Origin: Anaerolineaceae bacterium
GTDB taxonomy: Bacteria; Chloroflexota; Anaerolineae; Anaerolineales; Villigracilaceae
Length of the DNA: 24,131 nt
Direction of reading: 5' to 3'
Assembly: GCA_009885445.1 (NCBI GenBank)
Contig: VFKQ01000141.1
Span: 1-24,131 of the forward strand
The notes under the pieces are model-generated. The model searched no databases. It was not told where the DNA came from and saw only the letters and a program-made list of their open reading frames with translations. Shown here piece by piece: positions 14,415 through 22,303 of this stretch. Position numbers and translations under genes: made by a program. Position 1 is the first letter of the stretch. Each line of letters starts with the position of its first letter.

Positions 14415-15143
14415 TTAGATTTCGTAGCCCATTTTTTGCAGGGCTGGCCCAAATTTTTCTGTCAGAATAGCCTGCTCTGCCGCTGAATAAGATTCGCGGA
14501 AGCGGCCCACGCGGCCCTTGTAAAAGTGCAGACCTTGTTGACCTTCGGCCTGCCCGGGCCGATACTGCTCGGTCACCGCGCGGACCTCGGGGCGGGTTTC
14601 GTCTAATTTGAGGAATCCAAGCAGACGGGATGCCCGCGCGTCGTAGTCGGTCAGCAAATCTTCGTAGCGCGCCACCAACACGTTTTTCTCATTTGACCAG
14701 GCCTGCCAGATGCGCACGTACTCGCTCATAAAATCGAGCGATTTTTGGAAATCGGTTAAAAAAGAAAATGCGTTCGGGCGGCCCTTTTCGAGCGCGCGCT
14801 GTCCGTATTGAAAAGCCGAGAGCATGGCATCGCGCGGGTCGCGGTAAATGTATGTGACGTGCAGGAGGCCGAGCGCTTGCAGAAAACGGGAGCCGCTCGA
14901 AGGTCCGGCATGGGCCTTGATGACGAAGGTGTTGCCCGCCAGGGTGGGCAGGGTCACGAGGGCGAGTCGCCGCGCCGAAAGGACTCCGATGTTGCAGTTC
15001 ACTTCGGTGAGGATTTTTTGCAGGCGATATCTTTCGCGAATGTCGCGCGCATCGGCACAGCCTGTAGTTTTCATCAGGTCATTAATTAAGTTGTAGTGCC
15101 AGCCCGAGCCGGCGCGCGGCATACCCACTGAAAGAACGATCAT
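14415..15143 (-). CDS. Sulfotransferase family protein 1
   Basis: This predicted PAPS-dependent sulfotransferase has 242 residues from ATG 15143, chosen because AAAGGAG (15149-15155) lies five bases upstream. The PAPS 5'-phosphosulfate loop GMPRAGSGW (7-15) is at the N-terminus, IKAHAGPS (about 74-81) carries a Lys-x-x-His arrangement, and the 3'-phosphate-binding segment YIYRDPRDAMLS (about 96-107) follows. The late FYKGRVGRFRES resembles the C-terminal RKGxxGDW motif. Its start overlaps the Wzy-like gene stop by four bases (ATGA), so it belongs to the polysaccharide operon and probably sulfates that glycan or its precursor. The acceptor is unknown. Confidence 0.85.
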   Translation of the reverse strand: MIVLSVGMPRAGSGWHYNLINDLMKTTGCADARDIRERYRLQKILTEVNCNIGVLSARRLALVTLPTLAGNTFVIKAHAGPSSGSRFLQALGLLHVTYIYRDPRDAMLSAFQYGQRALEKGRPNAFSFLTDFQKSLDFMSEYVRIWQAWSNEKNVLVARYEDLLTDYDARASRLLGFLKLDETRPEVRAVTEQYRPGQAEGQQGLHFYKGRVGRFRESYSAAEQAILTEKFGPALQKMGYEI

Positions 15144-16597
15144 GCAATCTCCTTTGCGGGCGCGAAGCGATAACTGCGCGCGAAGCCAGCCAGGATGCCC
15201 ATGTTGATCCATAAATTTGGAATGGTCAGCGAGTCTTGGGTGAAGTTACCGAGTGCCAGCGCCACCCAGGTGAATAGCGCGGCGAGGGCTATGAATTTTC
15301 CCGAGTCAGATTTTAGCAATGTGCGAATCTCGCCGAGCAGTGAAAATTGAAAAGCCAGATACAGCGCAAAACCAAGCAATCCCGTTTCAGCCAGCAGGCG
15401 CACGTACAAATTTTTTGGGTTGGGAAATAATGAACTTTGCGGGTCGAGTGTGTGGGCCACTTCAAACAATGTGGTCTTGGCCCAGTCGGGAATGTTTTGC
15501 AAAATGTAAAAACCGCTCGAGCCGAGGCCTGCGCCCGTCCAGGGATGTTCGTTGAACGCAGTCATGGCGCCCCACGCATATGCGAATCGCGCGCCCGCAG
15601 TATTGACGGTGAGGAATTCAGAGAAGGTGTCGGCGCGCGTAAAGCTGGTGGTGAGTTTTGTCATGTAGCGCTGGCCCGTGCGCGTCGAAAACGCCAACTT
15701 ACCCAGGCCCACTACGGCGACAACCATGAGCAGCGCCACAAAAATATTTCGCCAGCGAATCTTTTGCGCGGGTTGCATGAAGGTTTCGCCAAACCACATG
15801 CGTAAGCGCGTAGTTTGTCCGCGCCCAATGAAGGCCAGTGTGACCAGCGCGGCGAGGATGGCGTACAACGTGCCGCCACGCGAATAAGTGAAGATCAGCA
15901 AAAAGAGCGCAATGCCCAGCATAGACAGGTCCATCCAGCGCGCGCGCAAAATGCGTGTGCGTGTGACCAGGGCCGCAAACAACCACGGCATGTACAGCGT
16001 GGCAATCTGTCCGGCCAGCCACGAAGGTTCGTATGCCAAACCCGCGAAGCGACGGTTTTTCACCGGGCCGCGCATTGAAAAAGTTAATTGCCAGTCTTTG
16101 AGTGTGGTTCGCGGCAATAGCTCAGTGTAAAAAGAGAGCGCCTGCACCAGACTCCAGACGAAGTGCAAGAGCAGGCCGAGCGTCAGCCAGCGCACCGAGA
16201 AGCGCACATCGCTTTCGTCGCGGTTCATCCAAATGGCGGCCACAAAAAACATTGCGCCGATGACCAATGTCACCCAGGCGCGCACGGCGCGCTCCCAGAA
16301 TGTGTTGCCGCGCAATTCGAGCGGCGCATACAACGAGCCGATCATCGTCGAAAGCAAGACCGCCAGTAAAAATGCAATTAAAACGATCAGGCTTCCGGCC
16401 CACGGGTTTGCAATCTCTCCGCGCCACCAACGCACGATCAGCACGGTCAACAGCGCGGCCAGCGGATACAACGCCAGCGGACGCACCAGAGTGCTATCTC
16501 CTAAAAATGGAAAGTAACGAAAACTGGTGACGGGTAACGTGAAGAGAGTCGCCGCCCACAGTGCGCGCGAAATTTGCGCCAGAGAAAATCTAGGCAC
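15140..16597 (-). CDS. O-antigen ligase / Wzy-like polymerase membrane protein
   Basis: This 485-residue integral membrane protein has about 11-12 hydrophobic segments. The periplasmic-loop motif AYEPSWLAGQ and the later TYSRGGTLY, followed by a second large loop with WTGAGLGSSGFY, are characteristic of the Wzy_C/WaaL family, which polymerises or ligates lipid-linked glycans outside the membrane. The GTG start at 16597 is preferred over TTG at 16627, because GGAAAGG lies five bases upstream and the start overlaps the Wzz-like stop by eight bases, typical of coupled translation. The stop overlaps the sulfotransferase start. Polymerase and ligase roles cannot be separated from sequence alone. 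Confidence 0.87.
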   Translation of the reverse strand: MPRFSLAQISRALWAATLFTLPVTSFRYFPFLGDSTLVRPLALYPLAALLTVLIVRWWRGEIANPWAGSLIVLIAFLLAVLLSTMIGSLYAPLELRGNTFWERAVRAWVTLVIGAMFFVAAIWMNRDESDVRFSVRWLTLGLLLHFVWSLVQALSFYTELLPRTTLKDWQLTFSMRGPVKNRRFAGLAYEPSWLAGQIATLYMPWLFAALVTRTRILRARWMDLSMLGIALFLLIFTYSRGGTLYAILAALVTLAFIGRGQTTRLRMWFGETFMQPAQKIRWRNIFVALLMVVAVVGLGKLAFSTRTGQRYMTKLTTSFTRADTFSEFLTVNTAGARFAYAWGAMTAFNEHPWTGAGLGSSGFYILQNIPDWAKTTLFEVAHTLDPQSSLFPNPKNLYVRLLAETGLLGFALYLAFQFSLLGEIRTLLKSDSGKFIALAALFTWVALALGNFTQDSLTIPNLWINMGILAGFARSYRFAPAKEIA

Positions 16598-17312
16598 GGC
16601 GGCCTTTCCAATTTGTGAACAAAACAAAAAGCGAAGCCAGACACAATGCCGCGATTGCTCCCGTCAGAATGTACGCGCTCAAATTCACGCGGCGTGAAAG
16701 CGGCAGGTCTGCTTGCTGGCTGATGCTTGTTTCGATATACGGGCTGACGGTCAGCGAGCGGCTTTCGAGACTCGCGATTTGCGCCTCAATATTCGCGCAA
16801 TCGCCGCCGCACCCATTTTGGATTTCTGCCTGAAATGATTGCAGCGTCATGCTGGCCGTCACGCCGTCTTGCACACGCGCATTAAAAGCCTGCGCCCACG
16901 TACTTGCCAGCGACTGTGCCCTCGCTGGATTTTCGTCCTCGGCCCAAAAGACCCAGCCGCCCTCACGGGGTTGACTGAGCAACAACTTCCCGCCGCGCAA
17001 CTCGCCGACGGTGGCTTGCCCATCCGCGTCGGCCACCGATTGCATCACCGCGTCGGACCAGGCGATTTCAATTAACTTGCGCACTTCTCGTTCGAGATAA
17101 TAAAATGCCTGCTTATCTTGCGTGGGCACCCAGGCTTCTTCGATGTTGAAGTCCACGATGACAGTTCCGCGCGCGCGATAGGGCGGCGGCGCAATCGTGT
17201 AAAGCGCCGCGCCGAGCAGTCCGCCGAGCATGGTCATCACAACCCAAAAGCGCCAGGCTTTAAATAATCGAGTGAGGTCGTCGGAGGAGGGAGGCAGAAA
17301 GATGAAAGTCAT
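16590..17312 (-). CDS. Wzz-like chain-length determinant (polysaccharide co-polymerase)
   Basis: This 240-residue inner-membrane protein has one transmembrane segment near the N-terminus (about 22-42) and one near the C-terminus (about 212-232), with an extracytoplasmic region between. This is the classic topology of Wzz proteins, which set glycan chain length together with Wzy. YRARGTVIVDF after the first membrane segment fits the Wzz pattern. The extracytoplasmic part is short and lacks a long coiled coil; CGGDC at about 168-172 could form a disulfide. No tyrosine-kinase domain is attached. ATG at 17312 has no visible ribosome binding site and lies beside a tandem-repeat tract. It overlaps the Wzy-like gene. 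Confidence 0.8.
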   Translation of the reverse strand: MTFIFLPPSSDDLTRLFKAWRFWVVMTMLGGLLGAALYTIAPPPYRARGTVIVDFNIEEAWVPTQDKQAFYYLEREVRKLIEIAWSDAVMQSVADADGQATVGELRGGKLLLSQPREGGWVFWAEDENPARAQSLASTWAQAFNARVQDGVTASMTLQSFQAEIQNGCGGDCANIEAQIASLESRSLTVSPYIETSISQQADLPLSRRVNLSAYILTGAIAALCLASLFVLFTNWKGRRA

Positions 17313-17325
17313 AGGATTGGGAGAG

Positions 17326-17367
17326 GAGATGCGAGATGCGTCCGTGTTTACGTGTTTACCTGTCTAC
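17326..17367. repeat. Tandem 7- and 8-base repeats before the Wzz-like gene
   Basis: GAGATGC occurs twice in tandem (17326-17339), and GTGTTTAC twice plus CTGTCTAC once in tandem (17344-17367). Together they fill most of the gap between the GT2 gene (stop at 17370) and the Wzz-like start, replacing a normal ribosome binding site. Confidence 0.65.
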
Positions 17368-17369
17368 AA

Positions 17370-18146
17370 TTATAAGCCGAGTCTTCGCTTTAGCCGCCAA
17401 GCCAACAATGGCGCGAGCGCTTTGCGCAAATAATACCTGCCCACGATGGGCGTGAAAAATTTCCCGCCGTCACGATAATGGACACGCAACATCTCGGGCC
17501 AGCAACGATCGTCAGCGGCGACGGTTTTTCCGGATGAATGAATGCGAAAGTTTGCCCACGTTTGCCCGCGCAGATATTTCAACTCGGCTTGCGCGGCGAT
17601 GCGCGTCCACAAATCGTAATCCATCGCAAAATAAAATGACGGGTCGAGCGGGCCAACCTGCTTCCATAATTCTGCGCGAAAGAACATCGTCTGTTGCGGG
17701 ATGTGAACATAGCCGCGACGCAGGCGCACCAAGTCCGTTTGCGCGGCAGGAAATTTTCCCGTCACGCGGCCCTCCGCGTTGATGTAGTTGCAATCCGCGT
17801 AGACCATGCCCACGCTGGGATGCTCCTGCAAATATTTCACCGCCGCCGAGACCGCGCCGGGTTCGTAAGTATCGTCAGAGTTGAGCCATGCAAAAATGTC
17901 GCCGCTGGCGCGCGCGAAACCTTTGTTGATCGCGTCGGTCTGGCCGCTGTCTTTTTCGCTGACCCACCATGCAAGTTTCGGCGCGTATTTTTTTATTACA
18001 TCCACACTGTCGTCCGCCGAGCCGCCGTCCACGATGGCGTATTCAATGCGCGCATAATCCTGCGCGAACACAGATTCAATCGTCGCTTCGAGAAAGCGCG
18101 CTTGATTGAAAGAAGGGGTGACGATCGAGACCAGTGGAGTTGGCAT
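17370..18146 (-). CDS. GT2 family glycosyltransferase
   Basis: This 258-residue GT-A-fold glycosyltransferase is cytoplasmic and transfers a sugar from a nucleotide-sugar donor. It has the N-terminal SIVTPSFNQARFLEATIESV, YAIVDGGSADDS (about 37-48), SEKDSGQTDAINKG and the metal-binding WLNSDD (about 89-94). Mid-protein PQQTMFFRAELWKQVGPLD and FAMDYDLWTRIA match the acceptor-side region. It is close to the second GT2 at 22304-23239, suggesting duplication. Its ATG (18144-18146) is the first unit of a heptamer array shared with the preceding sulfotransferase stop. Confidence 0.92.
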   Translation of the reverse strand: MPTPLVSIVTPSFNQARFLEATIESVFAQDYARIEYAIVDGGSADDSVDVIKKYAPKLAWWVSEKDSGQTDAINKGFARASGDIFAWLNSDDTYEPGAVSAAVKYLQEHPSVGMVYADCNYINAEGRVTGKFPAAQTDLVRLRRGYVHIPQQTMFFRAELWKQVGPLDPSFYFAMDYDLWTRIAAQAELKYLRGQTWANFRIHSSGKTVAADDRCWPEMLRVHYRDGGKFFTPIVGRYYLRKALAPLLAWRLKRRLGL

Positions 18147-18171
18147 CAGTGTTCAGTAATCAGTTACCAGT
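18144..18171. repeat. Four tandem heptamers spanning a stop and a start codon
   Basis: CATCAGT, GTTCAGT, AATCAGT and TACCAGT lie in exact 7-base phase. On the - strand the array contains the TAA stop of sulfotransferase 2 (18164-18166) and the ATG of the GT2 gene (18144-18146). The same word family (ACTGATT, ACTGAAC) is familiar from bacterial intergenic repeats. Confidence 0.75.
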
Positions 18172-19069
18172 TTGTGTTGGGATAAAAATGGGCGGCGACT
18201 TCTTCGGTGATGGAGCGGATGCGCGAAACTTCTTCGGCGCTCAGGCGCTTCTTCCAATTGTCGAGATTCGCGCGACTGTCTAATTTGACAGAGTGCGTTT
18301 TTCGACTTGACAACTCCGCCGGGTTTTCACTGCTCGACGAATTGCGAATCATTTCGCGCACTTTGAGCGGGTAGGCCACCCCGAGCGACTCGTACACTTC
18401 GGCGAATCCATCCACGGGATTGAGCGAGAGGTCTTCGTGGCGCACAATGATGATCGACGGAATCCGCTCGACGGTCCGCGCAACGACCCGATAGATGATT
18501 CGCCAGAGCAGGGCCGACTGGCCGATGATGTCGTCGGGCTGAATCCGCAACATGTCGGCGCGGTCCGCTTCGAGATGGTCGCGCATCAACAGCGGCTGAT
18601 TCAATAAATCACGAAAATCGAAGGGCCAGTTGAGGCGCTTGAGACTGCTGGCAAAAGCGGCCGGGTGACGCACGGTGACCACCACACGACAATTGAGTCG
18701 TTCGACAAACCACGGAATTGAAAAAACCGCGAAAGGATCTTTGAGCAAAACCGGCTGACGAAGCGCGCGTCCGTGCAGAAAAATGGACAAGTCGCGGCCC
18801 ATGCGCAGAAGGTCGCGCGACGAGCGCAGTGATTTTATTTCTGCGCCAAGTTGATAGCGCAAGGCCAGCGTGTTTTTAAATGCAGAAAAATATTGCGCTT
18901 CGTTCCCGTCCGTGATGTAAGTGTACCAATGCAGTACAGGCGCAGACATCACGCCGCGCCGATGCAAAACATTGAGCGGCTCGCTCACGTAAGCCAGCCC
19001 GCCTGCCGCGAGCATTTGCCCGGCCCAGGTGGTGCCCGTGCGATGCGCGCCGGTGACCAAAACATTCAT
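18164..19069 (-). CDS. Sulfotransferase family protein 2
   Basis: This predicted PAPS-dependent sulfotransferase has 301 residues from ATG 19069; that start overlaps the preceding membrane-protein stop as ATGA, and the upstream frame is implausible. The N-terminus reads MNVLVTGAHRTGTTWAGQML, with the phosphosulfate P-loop at about 7-15. VLLKDPFAVFS and VVVTVRHPAAFASSLKRL (about 136-153) form the 3'-phosphate-binding region. It differs clearly from sulfotransferase 1 and belongs to a broad sulfotransferase branch. Its position between a GT-C-like membrane protein and a GT2 enzyme points to glycan modification; the acceptor is unknown. The last codon and stop lie in a heptamer repeat. Confidence 0.85.
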   Translation of the reverse strand: MNVLVTGAHRTGTTWAGQMLAAGGLAYVSEPLNVLHRRGVMSAPVLHWYTYITDGNEAQYFSAFKNTLALRYQLGAEIKSLRSSRDLLRMGRDLSIFLHGRALRQPVLLKDPFAVFSIPWFVERLNCRVVVTVRHPAAFASSLKRLNWPFDFRDLLNQPLLMRDHLEADRADMLRIQPDDIIGQSALLWRIIYRVVARTVERIPSIIIVRHEDLSLNPVDGFAEVYESLGVAYPLKVREMIRNSSSSENPAELSSRKTHSVKLDSRANLDNWKKRLSAEEVSRIRSITEEVAAHFYPNTNW

Positions 19070-20511
19070 GGGCTGGGAGTCTTCTTCTTGGTGGTAGCGC
19101 GGATTTTGTCCACGCCGTAATAGTAGGCCGCGCAACGATTGATCCAATGCTCGGCGCTTTGGTCGAGGTCTTTCACGTTGGCGTACCCGGGCAGTTGACC
19201 GACGATGATATTTTTTTCGCCCGCCGCGGTCTGTTGCAGGATGAAAGTATTGCGCCCTTCCCATGCGCGCGCGCGCCCAGCCATTTCGAGTGTGGTGGGC
19301 CAAGTGTTGAAGGCCACCCACAGCGGATAGATGGCCAGCAGTGCAAAGACGATGGCCGTGGCCGCCACGCTCCAGCGCGGAAAATTAATTTGTGCCAACA
19401 ACCAGCCGCTCAACCCGCCTTCGAGCGCGAGCATGACGATCATCAAGATGTGCGCCGGAAAGCGCACGCGCTCCAGCGGAAAAGATTGCCCATAAGCGCT
19501 CGGCGCGAACGTGGCGACGATGACCAGATAGACGAGCATCGGGATGATGATCAAACCCAGCCAGGTGCGCGGCGCTGGAGCCGTGCGTGTGAAGTGAGCG
19601 GATTGAATGCCCAGAAAAACTAAAATCAGGGCCAGACCAAATATTAATGCGAAGGGCAGTCTGTAAGTGGCGGCTGAGGAAGTGAGAAATTGATACGCAT
19701 AAGTGAAGGCGCGCTCCAGCACCGTCCACGGACCGGGCGCGTCAGTTGCGTCCACGCGCAGGGAGTTGGCGGGCGTAAGAAACATAGCCACCAGCGCGGC
19801 GATGGAGCCGACCAATGTGGTCGCTAAAAGTGTCAGCGTCGTTCGTCGTGATGTGCCTTTGTTCCAAATATATGCGCCCAGCCAGCCGAGGCCAAGCAGG
19901 CTGATATGGAACATGCCCGCCGTTTCAGAAAGTCCGCCAATAAAAAAAGCGGATACGAAAAGGATTATCAGGGTTTTGTACGACGCAATGTTGTCATTGC
20001 GCGCGCCGCGTAGAATGGCGGCGAAAATAAACAGGAACAAAGCCAGCGGCAGAAAATATGTCATCACGCCGGGCCGCCAATAGATGGATTGATACAAATT
20101 GGGGGCGGTGTAAAAAGAGAAGAGCGTGATCAATTCCATGATCAACACGCCGTTCCATTTGTCCCAGCGCAGATTCAGACTCTTGGCGATCTCGCGCAAC
20201 AATAACAAGAGTCCACTGCACCACAGCAGAATCGTCAACACCGAAAGCACGGCCACGCCGCGCGCGCCGAAGATGTCGCTGAACGCGGCCACCAGTTGAT
20301 TCGAAAAACGGTTGGAGACGTTCAAATATTTATACAACGCGGCTTCAAGCGGGTTCGAATTCACCAACCGCGCGGAAATGCAATAGTCGTCACCCAGCGG
20401 GCGCACGAAAATGGCCGTAACGAGGAAGACTGTCAGCGCGATGGCGGCGGTGATTATCAGCAGGTTGCGGATGAGGCGAAAAGTTTTTTCGGTGGGGGAT
20501 GTTTGATTCAA
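19066..20511 (-). CDS. DUF6056-like multi-pass membrane protein, possible GT-C glycosyltransferase
   Basis: This 481-residue protein has about ten or more transmembrane segments. The first loop holds VRPLGDDYCISA (about 37-47) and then SNRFSNQLVAAF, and a later loop has YQSIYWRPGVMTYFLPLAL, the pattern I associate with DUF6056/GtrII-like proteins. The acidic pair in the first loop is where GT-C enzymes keep a catalytic Asp, so a lipid-linked sugar transferase is plausible but unproven. The start is TTG at 20511, with only a weak GGA upstream. Its stop overlaps sulfotransferase 2 by four bases. A large palindrome lies between it and the preceding GT-C gene. Confidence 0.7.
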   Translation of the reverse strand: MNQTSPTEKTFRLIRNLLIITAAIALTVFLVTAIFVRPLGDDYCISARLVNSNPLEAALYKYLNVSNRFSNQLVAAFSDIFGARGVAVLSVLTILLWCSGLLLLLREIAKSLNLRWDKWNGVLIMELITLFSFYTAPNLYQSIYWRPGVMTYFLPLALFLFIFAAILRGARNDNIASYKTLIILFVSAFFIGGLSETAGMFHISLLGLGWLGAYIWNKGTSRRTTLTLLATTLVGSIAALVAMFLTPANSLRVDATDAPGPWTVLERAFTYAYQFLTSSAATYRLPFALIFGLALILVFLGIQSAHFTRTAPAPRTWLGLIIIPMLVYLVIVATFAPSAYGQSFPLERVRFPAHILMIVMLALEGGLSGWLLAQINFPRWSVAATAIVFALLAIYPLWVAFNTWPTTLEMAGRARAWEGRNTFILQQTAAGEKNIIVGQLPGYANVKDLDQSAEHWINRCAAYYYGVDKIRATTKKKTPSP

Positions 20512-20527
20512 TTCGAGTCCGTATTTT

Positions 20528-20589
20528 GTAACGCGGCACGCATAGCATGTCGCTACTTCACGCGCGACAAGCTATGCGCGCCGCGTTAC
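20528..20589. repeat. Large palindromic element (19-bp arms plus inner stem)
   Basis: The outer arms 20528-20546 and 20571-20589 pair at 18 of 19 positions, and an inner stem TGTCGC/GCGACA (20548-20553 with 20564-20569) extends it. It fills the gap between the two membrane-protein genes. The TAA stop of the GT-C gene (20586-20588) lies within the outer arm. No T-run follows on the - strand, so a REP-type element is more likely than a terminator. Confidence 0.75.
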
Positions 20590-22163
20590 CGTGGTTGGCG
20601 CAAATCAAAAATAATAAAACCATCACCTTGCGTGAAAATCGCGAAGGCGGCCAGGCGCGCTTTTAGTTCAGGTTGGTTTGCAAAATCTGCGAGATCGGTG
20701 ATCAGAAACAACTCTTTGTTTTTCGTCAGCCGCGCAAACGTTTTTTCGAAGGTCTGTGCGCCGCCGCGCAGGTCGGTATGATACTCGATGTCTGACGAAT
20801 CGGGCCAGTTGGCGGCGCTGGTCCAGCCCCAGTAAGCGAGACGCGAGCCATAATCTTGCGTCAGCGCGACGACGCGATAATCTTTTACAGCCTCGCTGAT
20901 TTGATTCCAAAACGCGACTTCGGGGCGATAATCTGTGGATTTAAGAATCCCGCGCGACGTCCACATTGCGGCGACGACGCACAGCGACAACGATGCGAAT
21001 ACAAAAGTCCGCATCAGGCCCGCGCGTGAAGCGGATTCAGCCAAACGGGCGAGGACCAACTCTGCCAGCGGAGTCAGCGTCAGCGCGGCGATGGGAATCA
21101 GCGGCAGACTGTAGTAGTTGTGGGTGGAGATATGATAGTTAAAGAAAATGCCGAAGAGGGCATACCCGCCCCAAAGTCCGAAAAGAAGCGCGCGGGAGGG
21201 CTTATGTTCCACGAGGGCGAATCCTAAAAGGGCGAGGGCAAAGGTGACGAGTCCGAGCACGTCCTGAATCATATTCGCCCAACCGAGGGGATATGCGGGC
21301 GAGAGCAAAAGCGCGGGGATGAAACGTCCGCCGAATTGTTGGCCGAGGAAGCCGTGCGTGAAACCGTAGATGACATATGCCGCGCCGGGGAGAATGCCGA
21401 GCACGGCCATCATCCACACATGTTTGTTGCGCACGAGGTCGCGAATTGACGCGCGCCCCAGCGTCGCGCCGAGTGCGCCGCCGATAACGAAGAAGGCCGC
21501 GTTGAGTTTGACGAAGATGGCGAAGCCGCCGAGCAGGGAGGCGAGGAGGAGAACGGTGATTTCGCCCTGACCCCCGGCCCCTCCCCCACTTCGCTTTGCT
21601 TCGGGGGCTATAGTCCCGCTGGGAGAGGGGAGTAATGCAATGGAAGCCCAGCGATTGACGGCCCACCAGAAACCCATGATGAGGGCCAGCATTAATGGGT
21701 CGGGTTGGAAGGAGCGGCTGGCGATGACGGCGTAGGGGAGGAAGAAATAAAACGCGAGCGCGAAGAGTGCGCCGTCTGTCGAAAAAATATCGCGGGCGAG
21801 GAGATAGAGGAAGATGCCGCCGATGAGCCAGAAGAAAATGGAATAGATGCGCGCCACCCAAAGTTCTTCGCCGCTGAATTTCCAGGTGAAGGCGACGAGG
21901 CTTTCCACGATTTCAGGTTCGATGGTGGATTTGAGTTTGCCCTGTTGAATCGCAAACTCGCGTTGTTCTGCTGGCGCGTCTGGCATGGACGCATAGTACA
22001 TGCCGCGCGTTTTGAGCGCGGAGAAAAGCTGGCGCGTGGGGTGAAAATCAAGCGGCAGGTCGGTGAGGTCGTAGAGGCGGATAGAGAGGGCCGTGAGGAA
22101 AAGCAGAACGAGGAGTAGAGAATTGGCGCGGCCAAATAATGAGTGTGGGGATTTGTCGTTCAT
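20586..22163 (-). CDS. ArnT/PMT-like (GT-C) glycosyltransferase membrane protein
   Basis: This 525-residue membrane protein has an N-terminal transmembrane helix, a first extracytoplasmic loop with LPLDFHPTRQ (about 37-45; Asp39 is the likely catalytic acid), then many hydrophobic segments and a soluble C-terminal part. SRSFQPDPLMLALI (about 149-162) fits the second conserved loop of GT39/ArnT-type enzymes, which move sugars from polyprenyl carriers. Residues about 179-200 (PSPSGTIAPEAKRSGGGAGG) are a hydrophilic insertion between membrane segments, encoded by a palindromic repeat. The C-terminus (TQGDGFIIFDL) closely resembles the partial gene at the right window edge. ATG at 22163 has no clear ribosome binding site. 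Confidence 0.85.
   Translation of the reverse strand: MNDKSPHSLFGRANSLLLVLLFLTALSIRLYDLTDLPLDFHPTRQLFSALKTRGMYYASMPDAPAEQREFAIQQGKLKSTIEPEIVESLVAFTWKFSGEELWVARIYSIFFWLIGGIFLYLLARDIFSTDGALFALAFYFFLPYAVIASRSFQPDPLMLALIMGFWWAVNRWASIALLPSPSGTIAPEAKRSGGGAGGQGEITVLLLASLLGGFAIFVKLNAAFFVIGGALGATLGRASIRDLVRNKHVWMMAVLGILPGAAYVIYGFTHGFLGQQFGGRFIPALLLSPAYPLGWANMIQDVLGLVTFALALLGFALVEHKPSRALLFGLWGGYALFGIFFNYHISTHNYYSLPLIPIAALTLTPLAELVLARLAESASRAGLMRTFVFASLSLCVVAAMWTSRGILKSTDYRPEVAFWNQISEAVKDYRVVALTQDYGSRLAYWGWTSAANWPDSSDIEYHTDLRGGAQTFEKTFARLTKNKELFLITDLADFANQPELKARLAAFAIFTQGDGFIIFDLRQPR
21564..21629 (-). repeat. In-frame repeat insertion inside the GT-C gene
   Basis: On the - strand the tract begins with CCCTCTCCC and ends in a G-rich tail GGGGCCGGGGGTCAGGG that matches the tail of the queG element almost base for base. 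It adds about 22 codons without a stop. The tail is read in a different frame here (Gly-Ala-Gly-Gly-Gln) than in queG (Gly-Pro-Gly-Val-Arg). Confidence 0.75.
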
Positions 22164-22190
22164 GGGGATGGTTATTTTAGCATGGGGTTG

Positions 22191-22291
22191 GGCGACTCAA
22201 GTCGCGCCAACGCTTGCGAAGTCCGCCTTCGCGGACTGGTACTCAGCCGACGGAGGTCGGCTTCGCAGATGTAGCGGCGAATTTATTCGCC
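22191..22291. repeat. Composite of four REP-like hairpins
   Basis: Four separate short hairpins follow one another: GCGACT/AGTCGC (22192-22205), AGTCCGC/GCGGACT (22220-22237), AGCCGAC/GTCGGCT (22245-22262) and GGCGAAT/ATTCGCC (22276-22291). They fill the gap between the GT2 and GT-C genes and have no coding potential. The last one resembles the hairpin at 12582-12602. Confidence 0.7.
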
Positions 22292-22303
22292 CAATTTTGC
22301 GAT

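Noticed and set aside
19147..19623. 158-codon + strand frame inside the DUF6056-like gene
   Set aside because: The - strand protein has clear membrane segments and motifs; the + frame is a polar shadow rich in Arg, His and Asp.
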